Of a stretch of 64,000 nucleotides of DNA, positions 1-9,124 are shown piece after piece. The position numbers were made by a program, and so were the translations under genes. Numbering within the stretch: position 1 is the first letter of the stretch; every line of letters begins with the position of its first letter. Below the pieces are notes generated by a model that saw only the letters and a list, made by a program, of their open reading frames with translations, made no database searches and was not told the DNA's origin. This stretch comes from CAZMXS01 sp964570325 (lineage in GTDB: Bacteria; Verrucomicrobiota; Kiritimatiellia; CAIQIC01; CAZMXS01): the NCBI GenBank assembly GCA_964570325.1, contig CAZMXS010000011.1, positions 23,289-87,288 on the forward strand, in the 5' to 3' direction.

Positions 1-314
1 AGATCGAGTTCGCTGTCCATCAACGGCGCCCAGGTGCGGATCGTGTTGAAGCCGGCGTCGCGGATGCGTTCGAAATCGGCGCGCAGAATCTGGGGCTCGA
101 AGGACCGTTTGAATGGCAACTGTCCCGGCCGGCAGCCAGGCTCGTAACCGACCCCAACCACGAGGAACTTTTCGTTGCCAACAAAGATCTGGTCGTTCTG
201 AATCGTCACGGCGGGAAACATGGGTTCGCTCCTTTCCGATGGCGCGGGGCTTGGGATGCGGCAGCCTGACAAAAGCGCGGCGGCAAGCAATGACAGACTC
301 CGCCAGCGTTTCAT
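1..314 (-). CDS. Lipoprotein, N-terminal part, glycoside-hydrolase-like
   Basis: The gene is cut by the left edge of the window, so only about 104 codons are present. The ATG at 314 opens a lipoprotein signal: basic start MKRWRS, a Leu/Ala core and lipobox LLSGC with the lipidated Cys at residue 18. The mature part has a short beta-rich segment (QNDQIFVGNEKF) followed by FERIRDAGFNTIRTWAP. The latter strongly resembles the first strand-helix unit of TIM-barrel glycoside hydrolases, where a residue pair after N-T-I-R-T-W helps shape the active site. The start overlaps the stop of the upstream alpha/beta hydrolase by 4 nt (ATGA), so the two are co-transcribed. The enzyme class is an inference from this motif only; the catalytic acids lie outside the window. 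Confidence 0.6.
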   Translation of the reverse strand, partial: MKRWRSLSLLAAALLSGCRIPSPAPSERSEPMFPAVTIQNDQIFVGNEKFLVVGVGYEPGCRPGQLPFKRSFEPQILRADFERIRDAGFNTIRTWAPLMDSELD

Positions 315-1204
315 GCCGGCACCGTTTCTTCCAACCATTGGAAAATCCGGGCGACGGCGCGCCGCTCGCGGCCGTGGAAGCCGTGGTCAGCGCCCGGCGT
401 CAGTTCGTAGTCCAACCGGACCGAGCGCGTTTTGGCCTTGAGGATAAGGCCCATCTCGGCGAGCGGGCGGCAGGCGTACTCCTCTCGGGCACCGAAGAGC
501 ACGAGCAGCGGCTCGCGGATGCGGCGGAACAGGCGGAGCGGGCCGGCGTAGTTGAAAACCCCGGCCTCCGGCGAGCGCGGGTCGGCGATGCTGAGAAAGC
601 GGCGGGCGCTGAACGACTGGCAGTCGGCGGGCATGGGCGCGCCGCCGCGGCCGGCGGCCGCCAGCCGGCGCGCCTGGCGCAACCGCCGGGCATATTTGGG
701 GCCGAGATCGCGGCGGCAGATCGCATAGTCATCCGCCGGTCCGAGCAGGACCAGCGCCCGCACGCCGGGATCGCGGCGGAGCGCTTGGTAGTACACGGCT
801 TTCTGGCAGCCGGTGCTGTGGCCGGCCAGGATAAAGCGGCGATAGCCGGCGCGTCGGCCGAAGCGAATCGCCGCCGCGATGTCGGCCAGGCAGTCGCCAA
901 AGCGCTCCGTCGCTGTCGCGGCGTCGGCGCCGCGGTTGTTGAAAAGCAGCACGGCGCGACCGCGCCCGATTGCCTGGCGCAGCAGTTCGCGCTTGAAATA
1001 GGAGTGATGGAAATTGCTGTGCATGCCGTGGATGAAGATCAGCAGGCGGTCATCCCCGCCGGCGTTTCGGGCGCGCCGGCGCGCGGCGGGGGTCAGAAAC
1101 CCGTCCAACGGCCGCCGGCCGCGCGGCAGGGGGATATGCACCAGCGCGCCGGGCAAAGGCGGATATGCCGGCGGCGCGCGCCGCTGTTTTTTTCTTGTTG
1201 CCAT
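311..1204 (-). CDS. Alpha/beta hydrolase
   Basis: This 297-residue protein has the alpha/beta-hydrolase signature. An oxyanion-loop motif FIHGMHSNF lies near residue 60, the nucleophile elbow GHSTGC has Ser130, an acidic residue lies in the LLVLFGAREEYAC segment, and the catalytic His is in GADHGFHG close to the C-terminus. The N-terminus is basic (MATRKKQRR) with no signal peptide, so the protein is probably cytoplasmic. I chose the ATG at 1204 because the promoter-like TTGCCA-18 nt-TATAAA lies just upstream and homology-like sequence starts soon after. Upstream extension of the frame gives a Cys/His/Arg-rich translation that is antisense to the neighbouring gene. The substrate cannot be read from the sequence. 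The downstream partner is a putative secreted hydrolase. Confidence 0.8.
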   Translation of the reverse strand: MATRKKQRRAPPAYPPLPGALVHIPLPRGRRPLDGFLTPAARRRARNAGGDDRLLIFIHGMHSNFHHSYFKRELLRQAIGRGRAVLLFNNRGADAATATERFGDCLADIAAAIRFGRRAGYRRFILAGHSTGCQKAVYYQALRRDPGVRALVLLGPADDYAICRRDLGPKYARRLRQARRLAAAGRGGAPMPADCQSFSARRFLSIADPRSPEAGVFNYAGPLRLFRRIREPLLVLFGAREEYACRPLAEMGLILKAKTRSVRLDYELTPGADHGFHGRERRAVARIFQWLEETVPA

Positions 1205-1232
1205 TGCTTGAGCGGTTCGTAGGACTGCGCTA

Positions 1233-1262
1233 TTTATAGGCCAACGCCGCAAGGCGTGGCAA
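1233..1262 (-). promoter_or_regulatory. Sigma70-type promoter for the alpha/beta hydrolase
   Basis: On the minus strand, TTGCCA (1262..1257) and TATAAA (1238..1233) are separated by 18 nt. The start codon of the hydrolase is at 1204. The spacer contains a perfect 5-bp hairpin, ACGCC-GCAA-GGCGT (1244-1257), with a GNRA-type loop. The 72-nt gap between the divergent genes at 1204 and 1277 also carries an AAAGGGTG ribosome binding site for the plus-strand gene. Confidence 0.55.
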
Positions 1263-1276
1263 GAAAGGGTGTAATC

Positions 1277-1837
1277 ATGGAGCCAGGCGAAACAACGGTC
1301 AAACCGGCATTCGGCGTCGGCACCCTTGTGGTGCATCCCAATCATGGACGGGGCCGTGTGGTCGGCTACGAGGACAGGCGCTACGTGGTGGTTTTCATCG
1401 GCGGTGAGACACGGCGGATTCCGTTCCACATGCAGGAACTCAAGGCGGAGACGCTGCTGGGCGATCCGCAAACGGATATCTTGAAGCAGGCGGTGCGCGA
1501 AGTGCTGGCGGATCAGGGCTGGGTCGCGGCGGAGGTCGAGATGGCGCCGCGCTGGCAGGGTGGAATGTTGCGGCTGATTCCCGGCCGCGAAGGCACCCAA
1601 CCCAAGGAAATTCCGCTGGAGGTTTTTTTCAGCAAGCTGATCGGCATTCGTGAGAAGCTGCGGGTGCTGGAGCAGAAGATCAACAACCATCCCAAGCTGG
1701 ACGCCGCGGATAAACTGGAACTGGAGGGCTATATTACCCGTTCGTATGGGAGCCTGACTTCGTTCAACCTGCTGTTTGCGGACAAGGACAGCCAGTTCAA
1801 GGGCGCTGGCCGCGCGGGCGCGGAGGGCACGGCATGA
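1277..1837 (+). CDS. Conserved tudor/KOW-like protein of unknown function
   Basis: The protein has 186 residues. The start at 1277 is preceded by AAAGGGTG, whereas extending to 1256 would add an unconvincing MARKGVI. Residues ~9-50 (FGVGTLVVHPNHGRGRVVGY, then YVVVFIGGETRRIPF) read like the small beta-barrel found in CarD/CdnL-type, KOW and UvrD C-terminal tudor domains. In those families the fold typically contacts RNA polymerase or nucleic acid. The rest is a mixed helical region with no motif I recognise. Its stop overlaps the acetyltransferase start by 4 nt (ATGA), so they form a two-gene operon. An RNA-polymerase or nucleic-acid role is only an inference from the N-terminal barrel. Confidence 0.65.
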   Translation: MEPGETTVKPAFGVGTLVVHPNHGRGRVVGYEDRRYVVVFIGGETRRIPFHMQELKAETLLGDPQTDILKQAVREVLADQGWVAAEVEMAPRWQGGMLRLIPGREGTQPKEIPLEVFFSKLIGIREKLRVLEQKINNHPKLDAADKLELEGYITRSYGSLTSFNLLFADKDSQFKGAGRAGAEGTA

Positions 1838-2325
1838 AACGGGGTTTGAAGATTCGCAATGCCAGCTTTGCCGACGCGCGCGAGATCTTCGCGATGATCA
1901 AACGGCACCCGGATGTCCTGGTCCCGCGCCCGATGAGCGATATCCTGGAGAACATTGACCGTTTCATCGTGTGCGAACACGCCGGCAAGGTGGTGGGCAC
2001 CGTCTCGTGGGCAATCCTGCCGGAGATCGGATCGGCCAAGCATCCCTCGGTCGAGATCAAATCCGTGGCCGTGGACGCGGCCTACCGGAAGCAGGGGGTG
2101 GGCGCGGCGCTGGTGAAGAAGGCCATCGGCCGGGTGCGCAAATTGACGCCTGAACAGATCGTCGTGTTGACGTTTACTCCGGCCTTTTTCCACAAGCTGG
2201 GCTTCCACGAGGTGCCGAAGGAAAAGCTGATGTATAAACTGTATACCGGCTGCCTCAACTGTTCCAAATATGATTCGCCCTTCACCTGCCCCGAGGTGGC
2301 GATGAGCCTGGTCCCCGGCGGTTAG
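1834..2325 (+). CDS. GNAT N-acetyltransferase, short N-acetylglutamate-synthase-like
   Basis: This 163-residue GNAT enzyme would transfer an acetyl group from acetyl-CoA. The acetyl-CoA pyrophosphate-binding motif A is visible as VAVDAAYRKQGVGAALVKKA (Q/R-x-x-G-x-G/A type), followed by the GFHEVPKE segment typical of the fold's end. The C-terminus carries a cysteine cluster, GCLNCSKYDSPFTCPEVAM. It resembles the C-x2-C...C tail of single-domain ArgA-like acetyltransferases of bacteria that lack the kinase-fused form, so a role in arginine biosynthesis is plausible. It is translationally coupled to the tudor-like protein through ATGA. GNAT membership is clear; the glutamate substrate is an inference. 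Confidence 0.8.
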   Translation: MKRGLKIRNASFADAREIFAMIKRHPDVLVPRPMSDILENIDRFIVCEHAGKVVGTVSWAILPEIGSAKHPSVEIKSVAVDAAYRKQGVGAALVKKAIGRVRKLTPEQIVVLTFTPAFFHKLGFHEVPKEKLMYKLYTGCLNCSKYDSPFTCPEVAMSLVPGG

Positions 2326-2406
2326 CGCCAGCGTGGACGCCGGGCGTTTGTCTGGGGCGGAGCAGACGAAAAAGATAATCGCGGCCAGCGCTTTGGCTCA
2401 TTCGCG

Positions 2407-2415
2407 TGGTATAGT
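2407..2415 (+). promoter_or_regulatory. Extended -10 promoter element, probably leaderless transcript
   Basis: TGG followed by TATAGT (2410-2415) forms an extended -10 element. The start codon ATG is at 2423, seven bases further on, so the expected transcription start nearly coincides with the start codon. There is no Shine-Dalgarno sequence in front of the gene. Confidence 0.5.
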
Positions 2416-2422
2416 ACATAAC

Positions 2423-3451
2423 ATGATGCATTATCGCCGTTTGTCCTACGCCTCCGGTTGCCGTTGGCTGGGATGTTTGGCCGTGACGGGTTGGGGTTTC
2501 GCTGCCGTTCCGGCCTGGGCTTGGAGCGGGCGGTTGCACATGGACATCAGCCGCGCGGCGGCGCAGGTGGTGCCGGATGAAATGGCGGGCCGGCGGAGCT
2601 ACGCCGGCTTGCTGGCCGGCCATGCAATTGATCCCGATTTGTGGAAGGCGGATGATCCGGCGGAGGGGCCGCGGCATTACATCGAACCCGAGCATTTGCG
2701 GCCGCTGAACCTGGCTGACCTCCCGCCGCGTCTGGATGATTATTACCGGCGGGTCGGTTATCGCCACCCGAATCTGACCGGTATCGCGCCCTGGGTTATC
2801 GCCGAAACACAGACGCGGCTGACTGCGGCGATGCGCGCGGGGGACTGGTCGAATGCCACAGTGCTGGCGGCGGCGTTGGGACATTACGTGGGCGATATCC
2901 ACGAACCACTGCATTGCACGGCGGATTTCGATGGCCAGCTCAGCGGGCATTCCGGCATCCATATTCGCTGGGAGATGAATGCCGTGCCGGCGTATTGGAA
3001 GCGCGGCTGGCTGCGGCCCGAACCCGGCCGCTATCTGGATGATCCCTGGGGGACGGCGCTGGGCTGGATGACCCGCGCGCATGAGCGGGTTGGAGAAATA
3101 TTCATGGCCGACGATGCGGCGCGCGAAGCGACGAGCAACGACGTGGATTCCACGCAGTACCTTGCGCGGGTGTGGGCGGAATCCAAATCATTGACCATTG
3201 AGCAGATGAACGCGGCGGCAACCGCCTTGGCGAGTCTGTGGTACACCGCCTGGGTGGACGCCGGCCGGCCCGCGATTCCGCCGCCGCCGGCTGATTTCGA
3301 GCGAGCTTCGATTCACCGGCGCGGGCGGACGACGCGGTGGACGCCGCATTTGGGTGTCATTCTGGGATGTCTCGCGGTGGGTTTTGCGCTGATTGTCCTG
3401 CTGGGCGGCCGCGCCCGCCGTCGCCACCTGCGCGCCCGGGCCGGTGTTTAA
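2423..3451 (+). CDS. S1/P1-type zinc nuclease, secreted and membrane-anchored
   Basis: The protein has 342 residues and belongs to the S1/P1 nuclease / zinc phospholipase C superfamily, which hydrolyses single-stranded nucleic acids or phosphoesters with three Zn ions. The signal peptide ends in PAWA, leaving Trp34 as mature residue 1 and His39 as mature residue 6. Both are zinc ligands in the family, the Trp through its backbone. The second ligand cluster is evident in GHYVGDIHEPLH (H-x3-D-x-H-x3-H). The C-terminus has a hydrophobic segment (LGVILGCLAVGFALIVLLGG) and an Arg-rich tail, so the enzyme is probably anchored facing the periplasm. The start at 2423 or 2426 fits the promoter; a longer frame from 2333 has no signal-peptide logic. 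It probably scavenges nucleotides. Confidence 0.85.
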   Translation: MMHYRRLSYASGCRWLGCLAVTGWGFAAVPAWAWSGRLHMDISRAAAQVVPDEMAGRRSYAGLLAGHAIDPDLWKADDPAEGPRHYIEPEHLRPLNLADLPPRLDDYYRRVGYRHPNLTGIAPWVIAETQTRLTAAMRAGDWSNATVLAAALGHYVGDIHEPLHCTADFDGQLSGHSGIHIRWEMNAVPAYWKRGWLRPEPGRYLDDPWGTALGWMTRAHERVGEIFMADDAAREATSNDVDSTQYLARVWAESKSLTIEQMNAAATALASLWYTAWVDAGRPAIPPPPADFERASIHRRGRTTRWTPHLGVILGCLAVGFALIVLLGGRARRRHLRARAGV

Positions 3452-3551
3452 GACGCGGATGGAAGGCCGGCCACGGGCTTGCGCACGCGGCGGCATGCAT
3501 TGTGGTGCGTGGGCCGGGCGCCCCGCGCTACGGGGAACCGGCGGGATTGGA

Positions 3552-6500
3552 TTAGTCGTCTTTGACGGCGAAGTGCCGACGGCAGAAAGCCGAGAAGGAA
3601 TCCGCCAGGCTGTACATCACCGGCACGACCACGAGGGTCAGGATGGTCGCCAGCGACAGGCCAAAGATCACGGCGACCGCCATCGGCGCCCACCATTGGC
3701 TGGATTCGGCGCCGGCGACGAACTTCCACGGCCAGGTGTGAATATCCAGGCTCCAACCGATGGCCATCGGAATCAGGCCCAGCACGGTGGTACTCGCCGT
3801 CAGCAGAACCGGCCGCAAGCGGAGGCGGCCGGCGGTGACCGCGGCCTCGGTCGCCGTTAATCCCTCGGCATGCCGTTTCAGCGTGCAGTCCAGCAGAACA
3901 ATTGCGTTGTTGACGACCACGCCGGCCAGGCTGATCACGCCCAGCCCGGTCATAATCACGCCGAAACGCATGCGGCAGATGACCAGCCCCCACATTACGC
4001 CGATCGTGGATAGAATGACCGACACCAGGATGATCGCGGGATAAACCACCGAGTTGAACTGGATGACCAGGATGACCACAATACCGGCGATGGCGAGCCA
4101 AAAGGCCTTCATCAGGAATGCGCTGGATTCATTGAGATCCTGATTTTCGCCCGTATAGCGCACCGTGTAGCCGCGCGGCAGGGCCACTTCCGCCACGCGT
4201 TGCTGGATGTCGCGCAGGACGGCGTCAATGCTGCGTTCCTCGATGTCGCCGGTGATGGTGACGACACGCTTCTGATCCTTGCGCTTGATGTTGCCGCGTC
4301 CGCCGGTATAAACGATCTGCCCCAGCGAGGTCAGCGGCACCGTCTGTCCGGAGGACAGCGGGATGAAGATTTCCTCCAGCAGGCCGGCGCCTTGCCGGAA
4401 ATGCAGGGGCAGGCGGACAGTAATATCATACTCATCCTCGCCGGCGCGGAACTTGCTGCTTTCAATGCCATAGATAGCCGACCGCAGGAAGTTGCCGACC
4501 GCGCCGGTGTCCAGCCCCAACAGGGCGGCGCGCTGGCGGTCCACGCGGAACTGAATTTCCGGCAGGGCGTCCTCCAGGTTGTCCTGGAGATCCACCAGTC
4601 CAGGCACGTTCTCGATGGCGCGCTTGATTTCCGCGGACAGGCGCGCGAGTTCTTCAAACGATTCGCCGGCGATTTCGATGCTGATGGGCGCGCCAGTGGG
4701 GGGGCCGTGCTTTTCACGGTCCACCTTGGTTTCCGCGCCCGGAATGAGGCCGATGTCGTCGCGCAGCGTCTCGACCAGCGCGAGCGTGTTTGTGTGGCGC
4801 TCGTCTGCCGGCCGGAACTCGACTGTCAGCACGCCGATGTGCGTTCCCGATTCGCCCATGCCGGCGCCGGCGGTCGCGCCGACATTGCTGAGATAGAACT
4901 TGATGTCCGCATACTTGGCCAGCTTCCGCTCGATACCGCGGATGGCGGCGTCTGTCTTGAGAATGTCGGCGCCCTGCGGGAAGCGCACCTCGATGGTGGC
5001 GCGGCGCGGCTCGGTGTCGGGGAAAAGTTCGATTCCCCGGCCGAAACGCCCGTACACCAGGAAACTCAGGATCAGGACCATGAACCCGGTGAGCATGATC
5101 AGGCCGCGGTTCTTCAGCGCGCCGCGCAGAAACTGCTCGTAGCCGGCGACGAACCAGTGGTCGCTGACGATCTCGCCGCTGGCGTCGTGCCGCACCTTGC
5201 GCTTCTGCCCGTGGATGAAGATCGAGCAGATGGCCGGGTTGATCACGACGCCGACAAACAGGGAGGCAGTCAGCGTGATGATCAGCGTGCGCGGCAGAAA
5301 GTTCATGAACTGGCCCATGATGTCCGGCCAGAACAGCAGCGGAGCGAAAGCCGCCAGCGTGGTCAGCGTGGAGGTGATCACCGGCCAGGCTACCTCGGAG
5401 GCGCCGCGCTTCGCGGCTTCAAACTTGGACAGCCCCAGCGTGCGGTTGCGATAAATGTTTTCCACGATGACGACGGCGTTGTCCACCAGCATGCCGACCG
5501 CCAGCACCAGGCTGAACAACACGATCATATTCAGTGTCAGGCCATACAGGTTCAGGACGGTGAAAGACAACAGCATGGAAAGGGGGATGGCCATGCCGAC
5601 GAAGAGCGCGTTGCGCCAGCCCATGAAAAGCAGGATGACCACCACCACCAGCACGAAGCCGGAGAATATGTTGTTCTCCAGCTCTTTGATCATGTCGGCG
5701 ATAAACTCGGATTGGTCCATGATGATGGTCAGCTTGATGCCCGGCGGCAACTGGAACCGATCGAGCAATTGCTTGATATCCCGGATCATGGCGACCGTGT
5801 TGACACCGGAGCGCTTTTTGACCTGGATGGAAAGGCATGGCTCGCCGTTCAGCCGTGAGATGGAGGACAAATCCTTGTATGTGTCCGTTACCGTGGCGAC
5901 ATCAGTCAGGTACACCGGTCGGCCATTGCGAACGGCGACGACCAGGTCCCGGAGTTCGTTCACCAGGGTGAACTCGCCCGGCACGCGCACTTGGAACTTG
6001 CCGCCTGTCATTTCCAGGTTGCCGGCGGAGACGGTGGAATTCTCGCGCCCGATCAGGCTGATCACGGCGGCAATCGGGATTTGCTGGGCGATCAGGCGGG
6101 GCAGGTCCACCTCGACGCGGATTTCGCGCTCGCGCGCGCCATAGACCGCCGCCTGCTTCACGCCCGGTCGGGCTTCGATCTGGTCCTGCAAGTCGTCCGC
6201 CAGGTTCTTCAACCGGGTCAGGTCCGGATCGCCCGAAAGCGCGAAGATCAGGACCGGCGAGTCCGTGCTGAAATTGAAAGCCTCGACGGTTGGCTCATCA
6301 AGATCCTGCGGCAGGTCCGGCGCCGCCAGGTCAATCTTGTCCTTGACCTTCTGTTTGGCGGCATCCATGTCCTCCTGGGGCGTAAACTCGATCATGATCA
6401 TCGTCACGCCCTCGGCGGATGTGGAATTCATCTCCTTGACGTTGTCCAAATCGTTTAGCTTTTTCTCCATCGGGATGGTGACCAGATTTTCCATTTCCTC

Positions 6501-6668
6501 CGGCGAGGTACCTTCATAGACGGCCGTCACGAAGACATAGGGGATCGTGATGTCCGGCGCGCCTTCGCGCGGCAGATCCACGTAGCTGATGATCCCGATG
6601 ACGACGGCGGCCAGGGAAAAGACGATTACCGCGGTCCGGAACTTGATGGCGTAATTGGTTAGCAGCAT
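3552..6668 (-). CDS. RND efflux pump permease (AcrB/MdtB-like)
   Basis: At 1038 residues this has the full length of a resistance-nodulation-division permease: an N-terminal TM helix (residues ~13-33), a large periplasmic porter domain, a TM block, a second porter domain and a final TM block. RND hallmarks are DLPREGAPDI after TM1 and the TM4 segment VGMLVDNAVVIVENIYRNR. The latter carries Asp-Asn where many pumps have Asp-Asp, so only one acidic proton relay residue is present at this spot. The pump would export drugs, bile salts or metabolites using the proton motive force. It lies 15 nt downstream of the adaptor in the marR-tolC-adaptor-permease operon. The substrate is unknown; the lack of a Met/His metal site argues mildly against a heavy-metal pump. 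Confidence 0.95.
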   Translation of the reverse strand: MLLTNYAIKFRTAVIVFSLAAVVIGIISYVDLPREGAPDITIPYVFVTAVYEGTSPEEMENLVTIPMEKKLNDLDNVKEMNSTSAEGVTMIMIEFTPQEDMDAAKQKVKDKIDLAAPDLPQDLDEPTVEAFNFSTDSPVLIFALSGDPDLTRLKNLADDLQDQIEARPGVKQAAVYGAREREIRVEVDLPRLIAQQIPIAAVISLIGRENSTVSAGNLEMTGGKFQVRVPGEFTLVNELRDLVVAVRNGRPVYLTDVATVTDTYKDLSSISRLNGEPCLSIQVKKRSGVNTVAMIRDIKQLLDRFQLPPGIKLTIIMDQSEFIADMIKELENNIFSGFVLVVVVILLFMGWRNALFVGMAIPLSMLLSFTVLNLYGLTLNMIVLFSLVLAVGMLVDNAVVIVENIYRNRTLGLSKFEAAKRGASEVAWPVITSTLTTLAAFAPLLFWPDIMGQFMNFLPRTLIITLTASLFVGVVINPAICSIFIHGQKRKVRHDASGEIVSDHWFVAGYEQFLRGALKNRGLIMLTGFMVLILSFLVYGRFGRGIELFPDTEPRRATIEVRFPQGADILKTDAAIRGIERKLAKYADIKFYLSNVGATAGAGMGESGTHIGVLTVEFRPADERHTNTLALVETLRDDIGLIPGAETKVDREKHGPPTGAPISIEIAGESFEELARLSAEIKRAIENVPGLVDLQDNLEDALPEIQFRVDRQRAALLGLDTGAVGNFLRSAIYGIESSKFRAGEDEYDITVRLPLHFRQGAGLLEEIFIPLSSGQTVPLTSLGQIVYTGGRGNIKRKDQKRVVTITGDIEERSIDAVLRDIQQRVAEVALPRGYTVRYTGENQDLNESSAFLMKAFWLAIAGIVVILVIQFNSVVYPAIILVSVILSTIGVMWGLVICRMRFGVIMTGLGVISLAGVVVNNAIVLLDCTLKRHAEGLTATEAAVTAGRLRLRPVLLTASTTVLGLIPMAIGWSLDIHTWPWKFVAGAESSQWWAPMAVAVIFGLSLATILTLVVVPVMYSLADSFSAFCRRHFAVKDD

Positions 6669-6683
6669 GGCGCGTTCACCCGG

Positions 6684-7757
6684 TCAAGGGGCCGGTGTCT
6701 CCGGTGCGCGGCTGACCGCTACGGGGCTGCCGTCCATGACGGATCGAGCGCCCTCGACAATCACCTCTTCGCCGGCGTTCACGCCCGTCGCGAGCACGGC
6801 TTCATTGCCCAACAAGGCTTCGATTTGAACCAGTCGGCGCTCCGCTTTGCCGTCGCGGTGGATGAAGACCACGTATTCTCCTTTTTGGGGAACGACAGCG
6901 GTCAGCGGCACGGCAATCGCGTCCGGCCAGACGCGGCGCTCGAGACGCACCCGCGCGATCATGCCGGGCTTGAGCCGGTGGTCTGGATTGGGGATCGTGA
7001 TTTCCACGGGAAAGGCATTGTTGTCCCGCCCGGCGGCCGGGGCGACGAAGCTCACCCGGCCGGTGAAGAGGACACCGGGCAGCGCGTCGGCCGTCAACTC
7101 GGCCGGCTGGCCATTGGTTACGGCGCGGATGTCGCGCTCCGGAATGTCCACGCGGACTTTCACGGGGTCAATTCGCACAACCCGGAACAGCGGCATCCCT
7201 TCCGTGGCATACGCGCCGCGCTCGACGAAGCGGTCGGCGACCTGTCCGGCAATTGGGCTTTGGACGCGGCATCGGTCAAGCTGCACCTGGGCCTCGTTCC
7301 GGGCGATGCGGGCCAGTTCCTGGCGGGTCCGGATGTCTTCGTAATCGTTGACTGACACGGCCCCGGCTTTCTTCAATTCCTCCCAGCGGTCGAGATCTTT
7401 CTGGGCCTCGCGCAGATCAATTTCCGATTTGTCGTACAACGCCACCCAGGTGCGATCGTCAAGGCGCAGCAACAACTGGCCCGCCGCGACGGCGTCGCCC
7501 TTTTCCACCGCGATTTCCATGATGGCGCCCGGTTTCTCCGCGCCCAGCGTCACATCCACATCCGCCTCCACGCGGCCCGGGAGATTGGCGATGTCCGGCA
7601 GGGGGCGGGGCATGATCGCGCGGACGGCGACCGGCACCGGTCGGGCCTCGGGCCGGACCGTTTTTTCTTTCGGTTTGCGGATGATCACGAGCAGAATGAT
7701 CGCAATCACCACCACGGCCAGGATGACGATGACCACGAGGCGGGACGGCTTTTTCAT
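6684..7757 (-). CDS. RND periplasmic adaptor (membrane fusion protein)
   Basis: This 357-residue protein starts with a short basic stretch and one TM anchor (residues ~6-26, VVIVILAVVVIAIILLVII). Then come a barrel-sandwich/lipoyl half (GAIMEIAVEKGDAVAAGQLLLRL), an alpha-helical hairpin (residues ~110-165) and the second lipoyl half (CRVQSPIAGQVADRFVERGA). Beta-barrel and membrane-proximal domains end in GEEVIVEGARSVMDG. It would bridge the RND pump to the TolC-like channel. The start at 7757 is set by the ATGA overlap with the upstream tolC stop; the longer open frame upstream is antisense-like Arg/Gly-rich translation. It has no lipobox, so it is anchored by a helix. Confidence 0.92.
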   Translation of the reverse strand: MKKPSRLVVIVILAVVVIAIILLVIIRKPKEKTVRPEARPVPVAVRAIMPRPLPDIANLPGRVEADVDVTLGAEKPGAIMEIAVEKGDAVAAGQLLLRLDDRTWVALYDKSEIDLREAQKDLDRWEELKKAGAVSVNDYEDIRTRQELARIARNEAQVQLDRCRVQSPIAGQVADRFVERGAYATEGMPLFRVVRIDPVKVRVDIPERDIRAVTNGQPAELTADALPGVLFTGRVSFVAPAAGRDNNAFPVEITIPNPDHRLKPGMIARVRLERRVWPDAIAVPLTAVVPQKGEYVVFIHRDGKAERRLVQIEALLGNEAVLATGVNAGEEVIVEGARSVMDGSPVAVSRAPETPAP

Positions 7758-9124
7758 GGGGTTGAATCCTCGACGGCTTCCAGGGTGTCGGCGCCGCAGG
7801 CGTAGTGCAACTGGGCGACGGCGTTCATGTGGTTGCGCAAGGCCACCAGCCATGTCAGGCGGGCGGTGCTCAGCGCCAGGTTGGAATCGGTGAATTCGAG
7901 GTAAGTGGCCAGCCCGGCGTCGTAGCGGGTGCGGGCGATGGCCAGGCTCTTCTCCGCCAGCGCGATATTCTCGCGGTTGGCGTTGACCGTTTCCTCCGCA
8001 TGCCGCATTTCGAGGTAGGCTTGCTGCACCTCCAGCGCCACGCCGCGTTCGAGTTCGGTCAGGTTCGCGCGCGCCTTTTCCAGCTCCAGCCGCTTCTCGA
8101 AAATACGGGCCTCCCGCAGTCCGCCGTCGAAAACCGCCCAGTCGAGGACCAGGCCGGCGTTCCACCCCCAGCGCCAATCGTCATTGCCCGCCGCGCCATA
8201 CGGCGACGGGCGCTGGCCCTCGTACGCGGCGCGGGCGCGCAACTGTGGCGCGTAGCGTCCCTGCTCGGCGCGAATATCGGCTTCCCAGAGGCCGATCAGC
8301 TTTTGCTGCTGCCGGACCTCGGGCCGTTGCCGGCGCGCGCTCGCCTGCAGCTCCGCCAGCGGCGCGTCCCACGGGACAAAGGCCAGTTCGCCCCGCAGAT
8401 CGTATTCGGTCTCGTCCAGATGGATCAGATTGCGGAACGCGGCTTTGGCGATTTCCAGATCCTTGCGCGCGGCGATCAGCCGGGGTAGCTCGTTGGCCAG
8501 CCGGACGCGCGCGCTAAGCAAGTCGAACTCCGAAGCCGTGTCATGCTGGAAGTGCGCCTCGGTTTGTCGGACGAAGCCCTCGAGTTGCCGCGTGGACTCT
8601 TCCTGCACGGTCACGTTGGCCCGCGCCAGCAGGATGTTGTTGAAAGCGGTGGTGATGTCGCGGATGAGCTGCCGGCGCGTCTGTTCGACGCCGATGCGCG
8701 CGCGGTCGCGGTAAAGGCCGGCGGCTTTCAGCGCCGCGGCGACGGATCCGCCGGAGAACAGCAACTGGCTGGCCTCCGCCGCGACGGTGTAATTATCGAG
8801 CTGGCCGGTCTCGATTTCCTCGTCCTCGACCGCATAGCTGGAAACCTTGTCCAGCCGCGTATAGTTGGCTTTGCCGCTCAGTTGCGGAATGATCTGCGCC
8901 CGAACCTGCCGGATCTTGGCGCCGGCGATGGATTCGTCGCGGAACGCGTTGCCCAGCGTCACGGCCCGCTCCAGTCCGATGGCCAGGCAATCCTCAAGGG
9001 TGAACACCGCCGGAGTATTGGTCGCCGGCTCCGCGCCAGCCAGTGTGACCCCGATGGCCATCAGGAGCGTCGCGCTGCGCCACACGGCCGCCGTGCGGAT
9101 TGAGTTGGACGCGGGGCGTTTCAT
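7754..9124 (-). CDS. TolC-family outer membrane efflux protein
   Basis: The protein has 456 residues with a signal peptide (hydrophobic SATLLMAIGVTLAGA). Two homologous halves rich in long amphipathic helices are visible. The characteristic FTLEDCLAIGLERAVTLGNA opens the first half, and GLVLDWAVFDGGLREARIFEKRLEL marks the turn into the second coiled-coil half. The end, ARTRYDAGLATYLEFTDSNLAL, is the typical last TolC helix pair. It forms the outer-membrane duct for the adaptor and pump encoded downstream. The start is fixed by the 4-nt ATGA overlap with the marR stop. Length and order fit a standard tripartite efflux system. Confidence 0.93.
   Translation of the reverse strand: MKRPASNSIRTAAVWRSATLLMAIGVTLAGAEPATNTPAVFTLEDCLAIGLERAVTLGNAFRDESIAGAKIRQVRAQIIPQLSGKANYTRLDKVSSYAVEDEEIETGQLDNYTVAAEASQLLFSGGSVAAALKAAGLYRDRARIGVEQTRRQLIRDITTAFNNILLARANVTVQEESTRQLEGFVRQTEAHFQHDTASEFDLLSARVRLANELPRLIAARKDLEIAKAAFRNLIHLDETEYDLRGELAFVPWDAPLAELQASARRQRPEVRQQQKLIGLWEADIRAEQGRYAPQLRARAAYEGQRPSPYGAAGNDDWRWGWNAGLVLDWAVFDGGLREARIFEKRLELEKARANLTELERGVALEVQQAYLEMRHAEETVNANRENIALAEKSLAIARTRYDAGLATYLEFTDSNLALSTARLTWLVALRNHMNAVAQLHYACGADTLEAVEDSTP

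Noticed and set aside
4200..5858. 552-codon open frame on the plus strand
   Set aside because: It lies entirely antisense to the RND permease, is rich in Asp/Gln/His/Arg as expected for the reverse strand of GC-rich coding sequence, and has no ribosome binding site or domain.
6216..6232. SRP RNA-like GGTCAGGTCCGG
   Set aside because: The match is short, lies inside the RND permease gene and lacks the rest of the SRP RNA hairpin.
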